Below, in pieces: positions 1 to 11,784 of a stretch of DNA of 64,000 nt. Position numbers and translations under genes: made by a program. The number at the start of each line of letters is the position of its first letter. Position 1 is the first letter of the stretch. The notes beneath the pieces are model-generated. The model was not told where the DNA came from. It searched no databases and was given only the letters and a program-made list of their open reading frames with translations. Source of the DNA: Trichosphaerium sp. ATCC 40318 (Eukaryota > Discosea > Flabellinia > Trichosidae); the NCBI GenBank assembly GCA_038496445.1, contig JALMLS010000385.1, positions 248,001-312,000 on the forward strand, given 5' to 3'.

Positions 1-3000
1 AGTAAATGGTATTAAAGATAAGCAAGACTTTTTCCAAACAATTGTACGAACAAAGTTCTTGTGAAACTATTATTTTCTTTTTATCTCGCTCTTTGAGTTT
101 TATTAACTCTTTTTATCAGCAATCGTTTAATCTTTTGGGATTCTCAGAGAAGGAATTTTATTGTATTATGTGTGTTCTTTCAGCTATTTTGCACTTGGGT
201 AACATTGAGTTTGCTGGTTCTGAAGGAAATCCAACTACAATCCGAAATACCAATGAGTTGACTATAAGCGCTTCTCTTCTTGGTGTTGAGGTAAGAGCAT
301 TGCAACGAGCTCTTACAACGCGTCTACTACAAATATCTCATGGCACACGGCGTGTTTCAACTACAACTATTCCTCTTGGTGTAGACAGGGTAAGCAGGCA
401 TTTGTTTGTTTTGTAGTATACTCTAAAGGTAACGAATGTTAACCGTTTCCATTAGGCTCGTGCATGTCGTGACACACTTGCAAAGCATTTATATCATAGA
501 CTCTTCATGTGGTTGGTATCTAAGATAAACGCTAGGCTATCTGGTGAAGACAAGCCTGTTAATTTCATTGGGATTTTGGTAAGTCCATCGTAACACGAAT
601 TGCGAAACATTACCTAATAATTATCTTACCTCTTTTGTGTTTTAGGATATCTTTGGTTTTGAGACATTTGAGGTACGAAAAACAACACTTTTGTACTTTT
701 AATATTAGGCGCACGTGTATTATTATTCTTACTAACTGTATACAGACAAACTCGTTTGAGCAACTTTGTATCAACTTTGCGAATGAAACTTTACAACAAA
801 ATTTCAATGAAACAATTTTTAAAGAAGAAGAAAGACAGTGTAATGAAGAAGGTGTAGAGTATACGCCTATTGAATTTAGTGATGGACAAAATACTCTTGA
901 TGTTATTGAAGGCGTACGGTTATTCTGATCTTTGACGTTTTCTAAAGCTTCTGTTGACTTTCCTTTGTAGGTTCCTCATGGTATATTACCTTTACTTGAT
1001 GATGAAGGTCGTATGCCTAAAGGTAACGATTCTACTTTCCTTCGAAAGCTGGAGTTCAACCACAAGAGTAATAGTCAAATTGTCTTTCCTCTCAAGTCTC
1101 GTGATGCATTTACTGTAAAACACTATGCCGGAGACGTATGTCCAAGCCATCGTTTTGACTGTATGCCTGTTAAAGACTTATAACTTTCTCGTAGGTTACA
1201 TACACAATCGGATCTTTACTTGCTAAAAATAAGGATGAGATGTTCCAGGACCTTTTAATTTGTATAGCACATACAACTAATAATGTCATAAAGTACAGCA
1301 GCACTTGTTTTTCTTCTTTTTTGTTTTCCTGTATGGCTTTCATGTTTTTGTTTTGTTTCTTTTTCTTCTTATCGATCTTTAGGGAGATTCTAGATGGGTC
1401 TAAGGCTCCATTAAAGACTAGAAATCCTAAGCCTGGTGCTACTACAGGAGGTTCTGTATCTTTATCTCAAACAGTTCGTATGACACGTTCTAATCGTCCT
1501 TCGGTGAGTACTTATTTTGTTGTTCTCTTTTTGTTGATTTTTTGAGTTTCTAGTTTGCGAGTACATCAAGTTCTCTCAAGTTTACGAAAAAGGACTCAAG
1601 GAAGGTAACAATTGGAGCTCAATTTAGGTCACAACTAAAAGAGTTGATGGCTATAATCCACTCAACAACTTCTCGTTACATAAGGTAAATTATATTTTTC
1701 TTTTTGTTATAGTCAAAGGTTGTTTGAGTTATGGCATTGCTGATAATTTTTATAGATGTATAAAGCCTAACAAGAATAAGCAACCTTGTGACGTAGAGTT
1801 TGAGCCTTCTTCTGTTTTAAAACAACTACGTTGTGCTGGTTTAATTGATGCTGTAAAAATACGTCAATTAGGCTATCCTCATCGTATAAAACACAAATTA
1901 TTTTTAGCAAGTACGTAACACGTGACTTATTACTTTCGTTCCAATTTTGAGTTAACTGAAAAGGTGTAAAATTTCATTTTTTTTTCTGACCTTTCCTTTT
2001 TTGGTTTGTTTAAAGTATTGATTGATTGACCTCGGGTTATAAGGTACAAGTGTCTGTTGCGTAATAATTCTGGTAATACACTGAGAGAAAAAGTGGCAAG
2101 AATAATAGCTCATGTTCAGAACTCTGGAGAGCGTTTGCTTTCCATTCAATTGGGTAAATCCCTCGTGTTCTTTAGATCACAAGATGTACGTACTGTTATA
2201 CTTCCTTGTTATGGTTATAACTATTTTCTAGAATAATGTATTGGGTAGATTACGTAGCACTTGTATAGAGCGTCATGTGATAAAGTTACAAGCGTGTACG
2301 TATCTCTTGATAGCTTTGCTTTTTTCTTATTATTTGTTTATAGTTTATCGTGGTTGGAGAATGCGTGTTACATTCTCCACTTATAAAAGTGTTATAACTA
2401 CTATTAAAGTAGCTATGGTAACAAGGAGTATACCTATACTTACAAATGCTATTCAAGAAGCCCAAGAGCTGATTGACTGGGAATTCAAGTGCGATGATTT
2501 TCTTTTCTTTTTATTTTCTCAGAGTTCCCATGATACTAACAATTGCCAAGGCTACTCACGCGGGCCAAGCAAGCTTTAAGAGACATGAGGGCTGCCAAAA
2601 AACGTAGAGAAGATGAAGCTCTCCAAAGAGCTGAAGCAGCCCGTACGAAAGCTGAGGAAGACGCCAGGCTACGCCAGGAAACTATTCTAGCAGAAAAAGA
2701 AGCTGCAAGGCTTGCACAAGAACAAGCAAAAAGAGAGGCTGAGGAAACTAGAATACGTAAGAAGAGGAAAGGATAAGACAAGAGCAGGAAGAAGAACAAC
2801 GTCGTATTGAAGAAGAAGCAGAAAAAGTAAGACGTGAAGAAATTAGGGCTCTTGAAATGTATGAAAGGAGTCAAGCTCTTTTACAGAAAGCACAAGAAGA
2901 AGAAGAAAAACGAAGGAAGGCTTTAAAAGCTGCTAAAATAAAAGCAGAAGAAGAACGTAAAAAGAAAGAAAAAGAAGAAAAAGAAGCTTTGCTTGTAAAG

Positions 3001-6000
3001 CGAAAAGACTCTCCGCGAGGACCAGAAGTAGTTCCTTTAAGAAGAGCCTTTCCATCTACTGGAAGTGGTACATTCAATCGTGCAAGCACTACAAGCGCTG
3101 TGCAAAGTGGAACAGTACGTAAAAGCTTTCAGAGGTTTTCTTCTTTTTTTCTGATTTTTTATAAGCCCAAATGGCGGAGCACAGTTAGCGGTTCTGTTTC
3201 TTCTAAGCCTGAGAAACCACGCAATCGTCAAGGCAGAATTACTGTTGCAAATACAAAGCAGGCTAGAATTGATTATGAAAAGCAGAAAGCTCGTGCGACT
3301 AAGTTGACGAGAAACCTTCTTACTTATGCTATACATTATGGTAAGTTTTATTTTATGATTTACAGTACTAAACTTCGCGAAAGGCACTGATCAACACCTT
3401 GCGCGAGGAATAAGAGCAGCTATACAACTACATATTCAAGATAAACGGCTTCTTAATGAAGCGTTTGCCTGTCTTAAACGAGCGAATGAGAAGCTGCATG
3501 ATATTATTATGACTGAAGACGAACCAGTATGTTTTCATTGTTAGCGTCTTGCGGCTGTGTACTAACAATTATATTAAGGCGTTGGATGAGGTAGGAAAAT
3601 TAGTGAGAGCACTAGAGGTCAGTTTACCTCCCGAAACACTCCAAAGATTGGATGCCAGAGATCATCTGGTTAAGGATTTATTAAAACAGAAAAGTACTAT
3701 TTCTGCAGTACCTAATGTCCGTAAGTCTTGTTCCTGAGTAATGCTTCATGTTTTATATTAAAAAATTATATAGATACCCTTAGATCACATGCTAGTTCTT
3801 TTGGTAACGTGGGGTCATCAGGAGGTAGAGCAATAGCTTATTTTCTGCTTGTTGTTAATTTTTTTTTGTGTAGTTAGAGAGCGTGTTTTGATTGATATTG
3901 AAAGGCTTATATCTTTACCACCTAAACGCCTTTATAAAGGTGTTTCAGTACAGATCTCCGGAAAGGTGGTTGTTAGTAAAACAGCTTATGCCAAACTAGA
4001 TACAGCGATAGTTTCAGCATGTAACAAAAAGGTAATAATTTTTTTCATTGTTTTTTTATTTAAACGTTTTCTCTACAATGTATTGCTTGTCTGTGTGTTT
4101 ATTTGTATGTTTTTTGTAGTTCAAAGATGAGAAGTATGCTTCTAAACTTATAGAAACTGGTAAAGCTATAATGATGATACGTTATTATGCCAGTATAGAT
4201 GAATGGATATCAATAGATGAGCAACTGTTGAATCATAAGCCAAATGAGATTCTATGGAACTGCCCTGAAGTGCAAGCAGCGTATAAACAAGTGCGTCTCA
4301 TTATCGAGTTACAAAAAAAACCGTATCATTCATCATTTCATGATATTTTCTATCCCACGTGTTACAAAGTGATTTTTTCTGTTTTTATTTTTCGCACTTG
4401 TTAATTTTATTTAGCTTGCTGAGAGGTATACTATGCAAGGTGTGACATCACGTCTTCTTGCCTCAGTTGAGAATTTGGATCCTGTTGAAATAAGCCACTT
4501 GGTCCGTATGGCAGATATTGCACACTACGTGATTTCTGACCTTGAGTGGTTCAGAGGTACAGTTTATAAAAATTGTAGCATTCAGTTCTTACTAAGTTTC
4601 TTTTTTGCAGATTTAGCAGAAAATTTAACTTTGATCGAGTCAAGCTGTGAGGATGCCCTCGCAGAGGAGAAAATAAACTGGCCTTTGATATTTGACTTGG
4701 TTGATGCAGCTACAGCACTAGGTACGTTGAAATCTTCGTTTGTTCCATTTTCTGAATTTAGATCAAAAAACCAACATTAATTGTTTTCTTACTCTTTGAC
4801 TTTGGCTTTAGGATATGAGAGTGAAGCTGTCCTTCGTGCCACTAATATGCAAGAGGAAGCTAAAAAACTTGAAAGTCAAATTGAACAAGCTATAACTCCA
4901 GGTGTTAAAACAACACGAACTTCACTACTTGATCTCAAAACTCATGCTAATCGCTTGGGTTGGCCAAAAAAGGCATGCAAGCTGTGATTTCTCATTCTAT
5001 TCTTATTTCTTCTTAGTCTTCACATCACTATAAGAGACTCAAAGTAGCCATACAGAGGGCTTCTCATGGTGAAGTACCCTCAATAGTGCTAGAGAGTAAT
5101 CATAAACGAAACATAAGAGAAAAGACAAACAGCAAAGGAGCGAGAGCTTACAAGACTGCACCTACACCTGCCAAAAGTAATACTCCTCTCGGATTACCTC
5201 CAAGCGTATTACCAACAAGACCACCTAGCGTCAAGCGTCCATTGTCTAGGTACTATGAGTTTTAACAAAGAGCTATCGTACTTTCTTCTTAAACGTTTTT
5301 TTTCTTATTTTGTTTTAGGCGCTTGACTAGAGGTGCAGGCGTTTGGGATACTTCTGGTTCTTTGTTGACTTTTGACTGGGTATTAACAGATCAAACTAAA
5401 GCGTATGATATTCGTATATACTCATATTTGAAGACACCAGCGTACGTCTAAATGAAACAAATGAAGAAACTTGTTTCTTTTTCTTACTTTTTTTGTTTAC
5501 AGAGAGTTTGCAAAAAGTGCTGGTTTCCGTTATGCTTTGTTTTCCAATAGAAGCAAGCTCAAACGTACTTTTTATACTTGGACAAAAGATCCTATTCCTG
5601 CAACGCTTACACGTGGTTTAAAACGCCAGAATAAGAAGTACGCTCTGCGTATCTTCAAAAGTAAGTCAAGCATTCCTCAGTTTATTACTAAGTTCTTTTT
5701 TTTTTGTCTAGATATTCTTGGGTGGACTGGCGATAAGATATGTCAGTATTCTACTGTATTAGTCCGTGATATATTAGTACTTGGTCATGATAGGGCTTTA
5801 CTCAGGGATGAGATATTTTGCCAACTTATTAAACAAGTCACTAACAATCCTTCACCGTACGTGTTTTACTGCATTTTTCTTCTGAAACGATCTTACTTTA
5901 GTTACTTATTAAATTACTTAGATCGAGTACAAGACGTGCTTGGCTACTACTATTACTTTGTTTAACACATTTCCCGCCTTCAGGCCATTTTAAATGCTTC

Positions 6001-6364
6001 TTAGCGCATCATCTTAAACGAAGTATACAACTTTTTCTTTTTTTTTTATAGTTTGCTTATACTCCTCTTAAGGTGCTCCTAAAGGCATGTTACCACTCCT
6101 TGCTTCTACACTTAAACAAAGGCTTGCTGAGGGCGTACAAATGTATGTGTTTACATATGCACAGATAGAAGCATTTGCTAGTTCTTATGTGAAGTTTGGT
6201 GATGTCAATGCTCCATGGTATATTTTTTGAAACTCCACTTTTTTTCATCATTGTGGGACGTATTTTAATCGAATAATAGGGCTGATAGTCCAACAAGAAC
6301 CAAGCGTAAGCGAAGAAATGAAAGTGAAGGATTGTCATGGCAGCAACAGTCCTACATAACGTAA
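1..6364 (+). CDS. Unconventional myosin, C-terminal part (motor, IQ, coiled coil, MyTH4)
   Basis: Actin-based motor protein; the window opens inside the motor domain and the 5' end is missing. Exons to about 1918 give the lower motor: ILHLGNIEF, the switch II motif DIFGFETFE, NSFEQLCINFANE, and the SH1/converter stretch (RCIKPNK, QLRCAGLIDAVKIRQLGYP). IQ-like light-chain helices lie around 2040-2400. A highly charged E/K/R coiled coil or single alpha helix spans about 2551-3060, followed by a long helical region without a family I recognise (3200-4980). A MyTH4 domain sits near 5710-6220 (LGWTGDKICQ, LLRDEIFCQLIKQVTNNP, then HFPPSGHFKCFL). The protein ends with a short basic tail and stop at 6362-6364. 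No FERM domain follows, unlike most MyTH4 myosins. Introns are short; one (2489-2550) appears to use a TACTAAC branch point and an AAG acceptor. An apparent one-base frameshift interrupts the coiled coil near 2775. Family assignment is firm, class is not. Confidence 0.9.
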
Positions 6365-6433
6365 AAAAAAAGCAAGACAAGAGCAAATAATCTTTTTTTT
6401 TACTTTTCTTTCTGTACAATAATGCCACTGACA

Positions 6434-6463
6434 CAGGGATAGAACAAAAATATCCTATCCCTG
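6434..6463. other. Short hairpin downstream of the myosin gene
   Basis: The arms CAGGGATAG and CTATCCCTG are perfect 9-bp inverted repeats with a 12-nt A/T-rich loop, about 70 bp after the myosin stop. It could be a 3'-end structure in the transcript or chance; nothing in the sequence decides this. Confidence 0.3.
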
Positions 6464-6807
6464 AAACCCATGTACAATATTATAAAAATACCTTACCAAT
6501 CAAGTTTGTTCTTTTAATACAGTACAACAGTTAGATCGGCAAAAGTCCAACTTTGTGGTAATACCTACAAGGTTATTTGGTTGGAGAATTAGCGATTTAT
6601 ACTTCAAGTATTCCCTCATAACAAGCGAAAAACTGTTGACGCTATTTACTAGACACTAAAATAGCATCTTAATAACGCTAGCTACTTTTTAGTGTTGGCA
6701 AAAATATAGAAAAGTATAAATCGTTTAGTTGCAGGTTTACGAAACAAAAACAATGCTGAAACGGTTCTCAATGCCTGAAAATAGCTGGTCCAACTTTTTT
6801 TGGCTTA

Positions 6808-7040
6808 TTGAGCTATGCATTATCCATATTTGCATATTTAAATTAGATATTTCAGTGAAGTGTTTAGACAACAAGAACCGAAAAAGAAGTTATCGTTTCG
6901 TAGCACATTTTTTGAACCAAAACATCGCTGATATGGTTTCCACGTATGCACACACCCAGTACAAGCCTTTAAGAGTGTTTTGAAATGTGCATTATCCATA
7001 TTTGAGTAATTACAATAGAATTTTCAGTGAAGTGCGTTAT
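6808..7040 (+). repeat. Two diverged direct copies of a short sequence
   Basis: The segments from about 6813 and 6986 both read TGCATTATCCATATTTG, then an AT-rich stretch, then TTTCAGTGAAGTG. They are 173 bp apart. The rest of the unit has diverged. Function unknown. Confidence 0.5.
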
Positions 7041-7763
7041 GTATCCCACAATTTATTTCTTAGTAGTTTTCATGGGTATAAAATGAAACGAAAACAAGCA
7101 GTAAATTGTAGAGTTGGAGTGTGTGCACCACGCGTGGGGCTTCCTAGCCATTTGGTCGAAAATATTTAAGGGAGTCCTCCGTCTAGCTTAGTGGGTGTAT
7201 GCATTGCGAGGTGGAATTGTCTAAGTTCCATCTTAATCCGACGTAGTGTGAAAGCTTGAATCGTTACATTAGCCAGCATGTCCTCGTAAGTAGCACGTAA
7301 TTAACTTAGGAACTCGGTCTGGGCCAAGAAAATTATAAGGTCCGATATAGAGGTGAGTTCTGCCGTTAGGGAAAAGCTCTATATAAACTTTGATTAGGCT
7401 ACTGCATGCATCCTATTATCGTTCTTTTTTTTTTCAACAACAAGCTACTCTATTTCTTGGAAACCGAACCTATTCAAGCTACTGTGTGATGGATTGAACA
7501 ATTCATACTTGTCCAGGCAAGTTCTATGGTACTCTTGTTGTTTTCTTGTTGCACCTATAGAACACTAGATAATGGTTTTGTTTTATGGTAAATCTCGATA
7601 AATAATATATAAGCTAATTCTCCACTTGTACAGCTTGTAAAAAAGATGATGTATATTAAAAAAAAACACCATAAAAGTAAAATTTCTCATTATCTATGCG
7701 ACACTAGGTGGTTCGTTTTTAGATTGTAATGCTATTGCCTGTTTAGATTATACATTACTCCAT

Positions 7764-8440
7764 CTATTGTGACCCCTTTGGTACTTGTACTCCATTTATG
7801 AAATTGTATATTGTCAGTTTGCCATTGGTAAACCATACCTTGTAATCACCTTCCAATACTCCATTTATGTAATAATACTGCTTCCACCTTAACCCATTAA
7901 TATACCATTCCTTGCATTCTCCTTCTAGTACACCATTTTTGTAATTACACTGTATGTGTAGTATGCCGTCGGGATACCATTCCTTGTATTCTCCATCTTG
8001 TTTATTATTGATGTAACAATATTGCTTCGACAATCTGCCATAATAACGCCATTCCTTGCATTCTCCTTCTACTTTGCCATTGATGTATGTTTTTTGCGCT
8101 ATCAATCGGCCATTGTCATGCCATTTCTTGTACTCTCCATCTTCTTTACCGTGATTCCAGTTCAATTGCTCTTTTAGCTTGTTATCACTTAGTTTGTACC
8201 ATTTTCCATGGTTGTTCAACTCCTCATCGAACCTTGTGGTCATTGCTGCCTGTTTTGCAAGAAGCGGCCAAATTACATACGCATATGCGTCCAAATCGAT
8301 GATATCAAGTTGAATCTCAACAGGAAGGCTTAATAGATGGCAATCATGAACTGATTCCGTAGTTGATCTCTATTAAGTGGTAATTAGGTGCTTTGTCTTG
8401 ATATAAAGTATTCTGATACCTTGTCTGTGTTAGTGAGCAT
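7764..8440 (-). CDS. F-box protein with MORN-like (YwqK-type) repeats
   Basis: Predicted protein of about 208 residues, probably an SCF ubiquitin-ligase adaptor. I place the ATG at 8440: a 21-nt first exon, then an intron 8419-8370 (GTATCA...AATAG), then one long exon in frame. Residues 20-50 contain an F-box-like start (LLSLPVEIQLDIIDL). From residue 80 on there are five to six copies of a 23-residue repeat of the pattern Y.NG..EGE.KEW...G. This is the MORN-variant repeat of bacterial YwqK-family proteins, also common in giant DNA viruses. The name 'antitoxin' attached to that family in bacteria should not be carried over. No signal peptide or membrane segment. The gene stands alone, far from the other F-box genes at 46-50 kb. 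Repeat identification is firm, F-box moderately so. Confidence 0.72.
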
Positions 8441-9818
8441 TCTGAGCAAATTAACACAATAGTTTGCAACTATAGCAAGCGCTTTGTACACAAATGTATG
8501 GATTAAGTGCTTTCGTGTTAAGCGGGCTAATAAACTGAGGTCAATTTCTTAGTTTTACAGAAATTAACGTGCCAAGGTTGGAGCAAAAAATGGAACAGCG
8601 ACGATTCACCGAAGTTTTAAAGAGTGTCACGTGATATCTGACAACTCCGCTTCCAGCGCCTCATATACTTTTGTAGGAAAACATTTACAGAGAAGAGTTG
8701 TTTCATGTTATTTCAATGCACAATGTAAAACAAAACCTTTAGTTCTCAATTGAGATTAATTAGATGATCTGTTCGGCATTGACAAACTATGTACACACGA
8801 CTACAATGCAAAGATGTATATGAAAAAAAACAAGCTGTACTCGAATATTGGCCTGAGGCAGAACTATGCATTGTATTATATGATTGTACATTAACGCGGT
8901 TTTTCTCATTCCAAAGTTGTTAGCTACTGCCTATTTGCTTTATTTAAAGGGCATTACACCCCAATACAACTAAATGTACAAATAACTTTGCGCTAGCCAC
9001 TACAGTAACTAAACAAATCTCGTTATTTGGCGTGGATTTTTGTACCTAGAGCATATTAACCTATGCCAATGGCTGATTTTGTGAGCGAAGCGACGGGCCC
9101 GACCGAAAGCAAACAGTGCTCTATATTAGCTCGCATTCGCTGTCCCATACTCGAATATTGTTAAACCAAAACTGGGAATACAAATAATCCACTTGAGAGG
9201 ATTTTGGTCCGGTTTTTGGAAAATGTGTCGTTTTCTGGCATACATGTGAGATTTTTACTTCTTGACGAAAAGGCACGTCACCTTTTTGTGAACTATTCAA
9301 TTCACTCTTGCTGTATACGGTCATCTGGCTTCCGTATACGTGTATTCTTGATCGAATGGTGGTGTTTTTAAAATAGATCCCTGGCTGCCTACTAAAAAAT
9401 CAAATACTACATATTTACTCACAACTTTTCTTCACGTTTTTTCTCGGACAGCTAATTGAATCAATCCATACATGAGCAAAAAATGTTGTTGTTACCATCA
9501 TTAACTGAATAATAAGTAACCAACAAGCTGGAGAGAAGTGTACATTTTGCTGTCATCATGTATGTTGACAGTTAAGCAAGTGCGCGAATTTGAGATTGAA
9601 AATCTCGAGAAAACTCGTGAACTTTCTATATTAGCCAACACTGGATGCGAAAACAAAAGGCTTAGAACTCAAGTATTTATCTATTGGGAGAAAGGGAGAT
9701 TTTAGGCATTAGATAGTTACGTGAATTGTAAAGAAAAAACGTAGCATGACGTTTTCTCAAACAAAACGTTTTGTGATTTTAAGGTAAACACTTTTACATT
9801 CTTGTACAAACAAATACA
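8441..9818. other. Intergenic region, no supported gene
   Basis: Only short ORFs without family features or splice-consistent neighbours. A palindromic TCACGTGA lies near 8627. I see no RNA gene or repeat shared with the rest of the window. Confidence 0.5.
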
Positions 9819-11784
9819 ATGGACACTACATCTACCATATTATTCGCTATCTGCTCACTTTTTGCTTTTGCAATCGCTCAAGAAAGTAATGCGTATGTTA
9901 TTAACAATGAAAGTGGTGGAGGTTTCGAAATACGATCAATAGAAGATCCAACATCTGTTCTACAAAGTACAAACATTTACCCATAGTACCTTTTTCTAAT
10001 CTACCCCGTCTAGCATGTCAAAGTTTTACTGATACGCCAGTTTCAATGTCGTATTTACCATCAACAAATACGTTATTTGTGAATACCAGGACAGAGCTGT
10101 TTCAGGTAGATCCACGCACGTGTGTAGTAAAAGTACGTTCATCACAAGTTACTTTTAATTGTCTTAACCAAACAATAGCGTTCTTGTCTGTTGAGCTCCG
10201 GTTTTGCACGTATTGCCATTGATAGGGAGACAGAGGTACTATATGGTATAGCATCAAGAAGTTTTATCGCACAGATCAATACAACAGACTGCTCCTTTTG
10301 TCACTTTTGTCAAACAGAAATAGGAGACAGTGACTCAGCCTTAGGGCGTACGTTTTTAACAATATCACATCTCTGTTGCTTTGCGCTGATTGCTTTGGCT
10401 AGTTGAGATTATTGGAGCTACAATATACATTGCCCAAGCTGAAACAGTCGCTATTCTACCTTTGACAGGTCCTTCTCGTTGTAATGTTACTCAAGTGTTG
10501 GACTATCCTTCATTTACTGTAAGTACAGGTACGTTCTCGGGAGCAGCATTTTTTACTTTTACCAAGGTTTTTTTTTTTGAAATTTTCAGAAATTGTTCAT
10601 TGATGCGCTCATTAATTGTACCTGTAGATATTACTGCGGTTTCAGATAACCAAATTATTGGTACTAATGCGGGGGGACCCTTCTTTTCTATAGATATTGG
10701 AAACTCTGTTGTAACTTCTTTTGACACTTCATTGCCCGCTCGAAATGGAGGACTTGCCGCCTTGTTTTTTGAAGGACAATTGCCGCCTCCAGATACAACA
10801 ATACCTCCTGTGCCCGAAATTGTCACCCAACCTCCAACTATTGCTCAAGGCGGTTTAATAAACGTTCTTATAACGGCAAGGAACGCATCTTTACCTGGAT
10901 TTGACTATAGATTAATTTCAAACACGAGCAAAATAGTAAGAAGTACGAACCGTCAGTTACATTTCTTTCCCTTATCCTCACTCTATTGATAGCCTGTGAT
11001 ATTCCAGAGTTAGAAAGCGATCCCTTTGCATTGGAGTACAGTGTCATACTAGATAGAGTTTTGTACATTAACAATAACAGAAGGCTATTCACCATTAATC
11101 CATACACATGTGAAATTGTACGATCGTCTGCTGTTTGCCTTATTTACAACCTCTCCCTTACTTTGTATTTAAGGACAAAGTATGCATCACCAGTATTGCT
11201 ATTTTTGGATTGATGATTGATAAAGAAACTGGAAGGGTATTTGGAGAGAGTTCAGGAACATTTGTTTTTGAGATAGATGTAGAAAACTGTAAGTTTACAA
11301 CTTATTGTAGTGACCAAACAACACCAGCAGCTTCAGGCACGTGATAACCTTAAACTTGTTAAATGCCATTGATACTTACTTTAAAACTAATAGGTGAGAT
11401 TGTTAACGGTGTTCTGTACATTGGTAACGATGATTTGACAGCTGCACCTGATTTTAGATCTGGTATTTGTGCGCCAGCGAGTTCAGCACCTGACCTACAA
11501 GATTGTGAAATTGCTGGTAAGTTTATGAGTGTGCCAACCTTGAAGTTCTTTTTCTGATTATTTTCTGTGTAGGTTTAACGTCAATATCAACAAGCACGTT
11601 AGTGGCTTCTTGTCGTGATGGAAGAATCATTTCCGTTGACATTGAAACTTTTAGCATAGCAGTGTTGGCTACTGAATTACCTGTAAGCCGTGGGTTATCT
11701 GCCTTTAATTTCAATCCTCCATTGGCCCCTGCTTTTATTGGTAGACCTCCTTGTATAAGGAGATTATCCCAACACCCATGGTAA
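9819..11784 (+). CDS. Secreted repeat protein, beta-propeller-like, function unknown
   Basis: The start at 9819 gives a signal peptide (MDTTSTILFAICSLFAFAIA). About nine exons follow, joined by GTACGT-type introns plus one apparent GC-AG intron (11337-11393). The mature protein consists of loosely repeated blocks of 60-75 residues. Each has two beta-strand-like pieces and a Cys near the end (LFQVDPRTCVV, IAQINTTDCSF, LFTINPYTCEI, FEIDVENCKF, IISVDIETF). This pattern resembles blades of a secreted beta propeller, though I cannot name a family. A Pro/Thr-rich linker (PPPDTTIPPVPEIVTQPPT) sits in the middle. No transmembrane or GPI signal is visible at the C terminus. Sequence-derived: signal peptide, repeats, cysteines. 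Inferred: propeller fold and extracellular role. Confidence 0.65.
11337..11393 (+). other. GC-AG intron
   Basis: The exon ending TTCAG at 11336 is followed by GCACGTGATAACC and the next in-frame exon starts after TAG at 11393. No GT donor gives an open frame here. The donor GCACGT is the GC version of the common local donor GTACGT. Confidence 0.6.

Larger units (their letters stand above)
6365..7763. other. Intergenic region, no supported gene
   Basis: I see no credible coding region. It contains two related copies of a roughly 60-bp sequence (about 6810 and 6985, sharing TGCATTATCCATATTTG and TTTCAGTGAAGTG). A relatively GC-rich, stop-dense stretch at 7170-7400 could hold a structured RNA, but I recognise no tRNA box B, snRNA or SRP motif there. 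Confidence 0.5.

Noticed and set aside
7170-7400. Possible structured RNA gene
   Set aside because: I looked for tRNA A/B boxes, snRNA and SRP/RNase P signatures and found none convincing.
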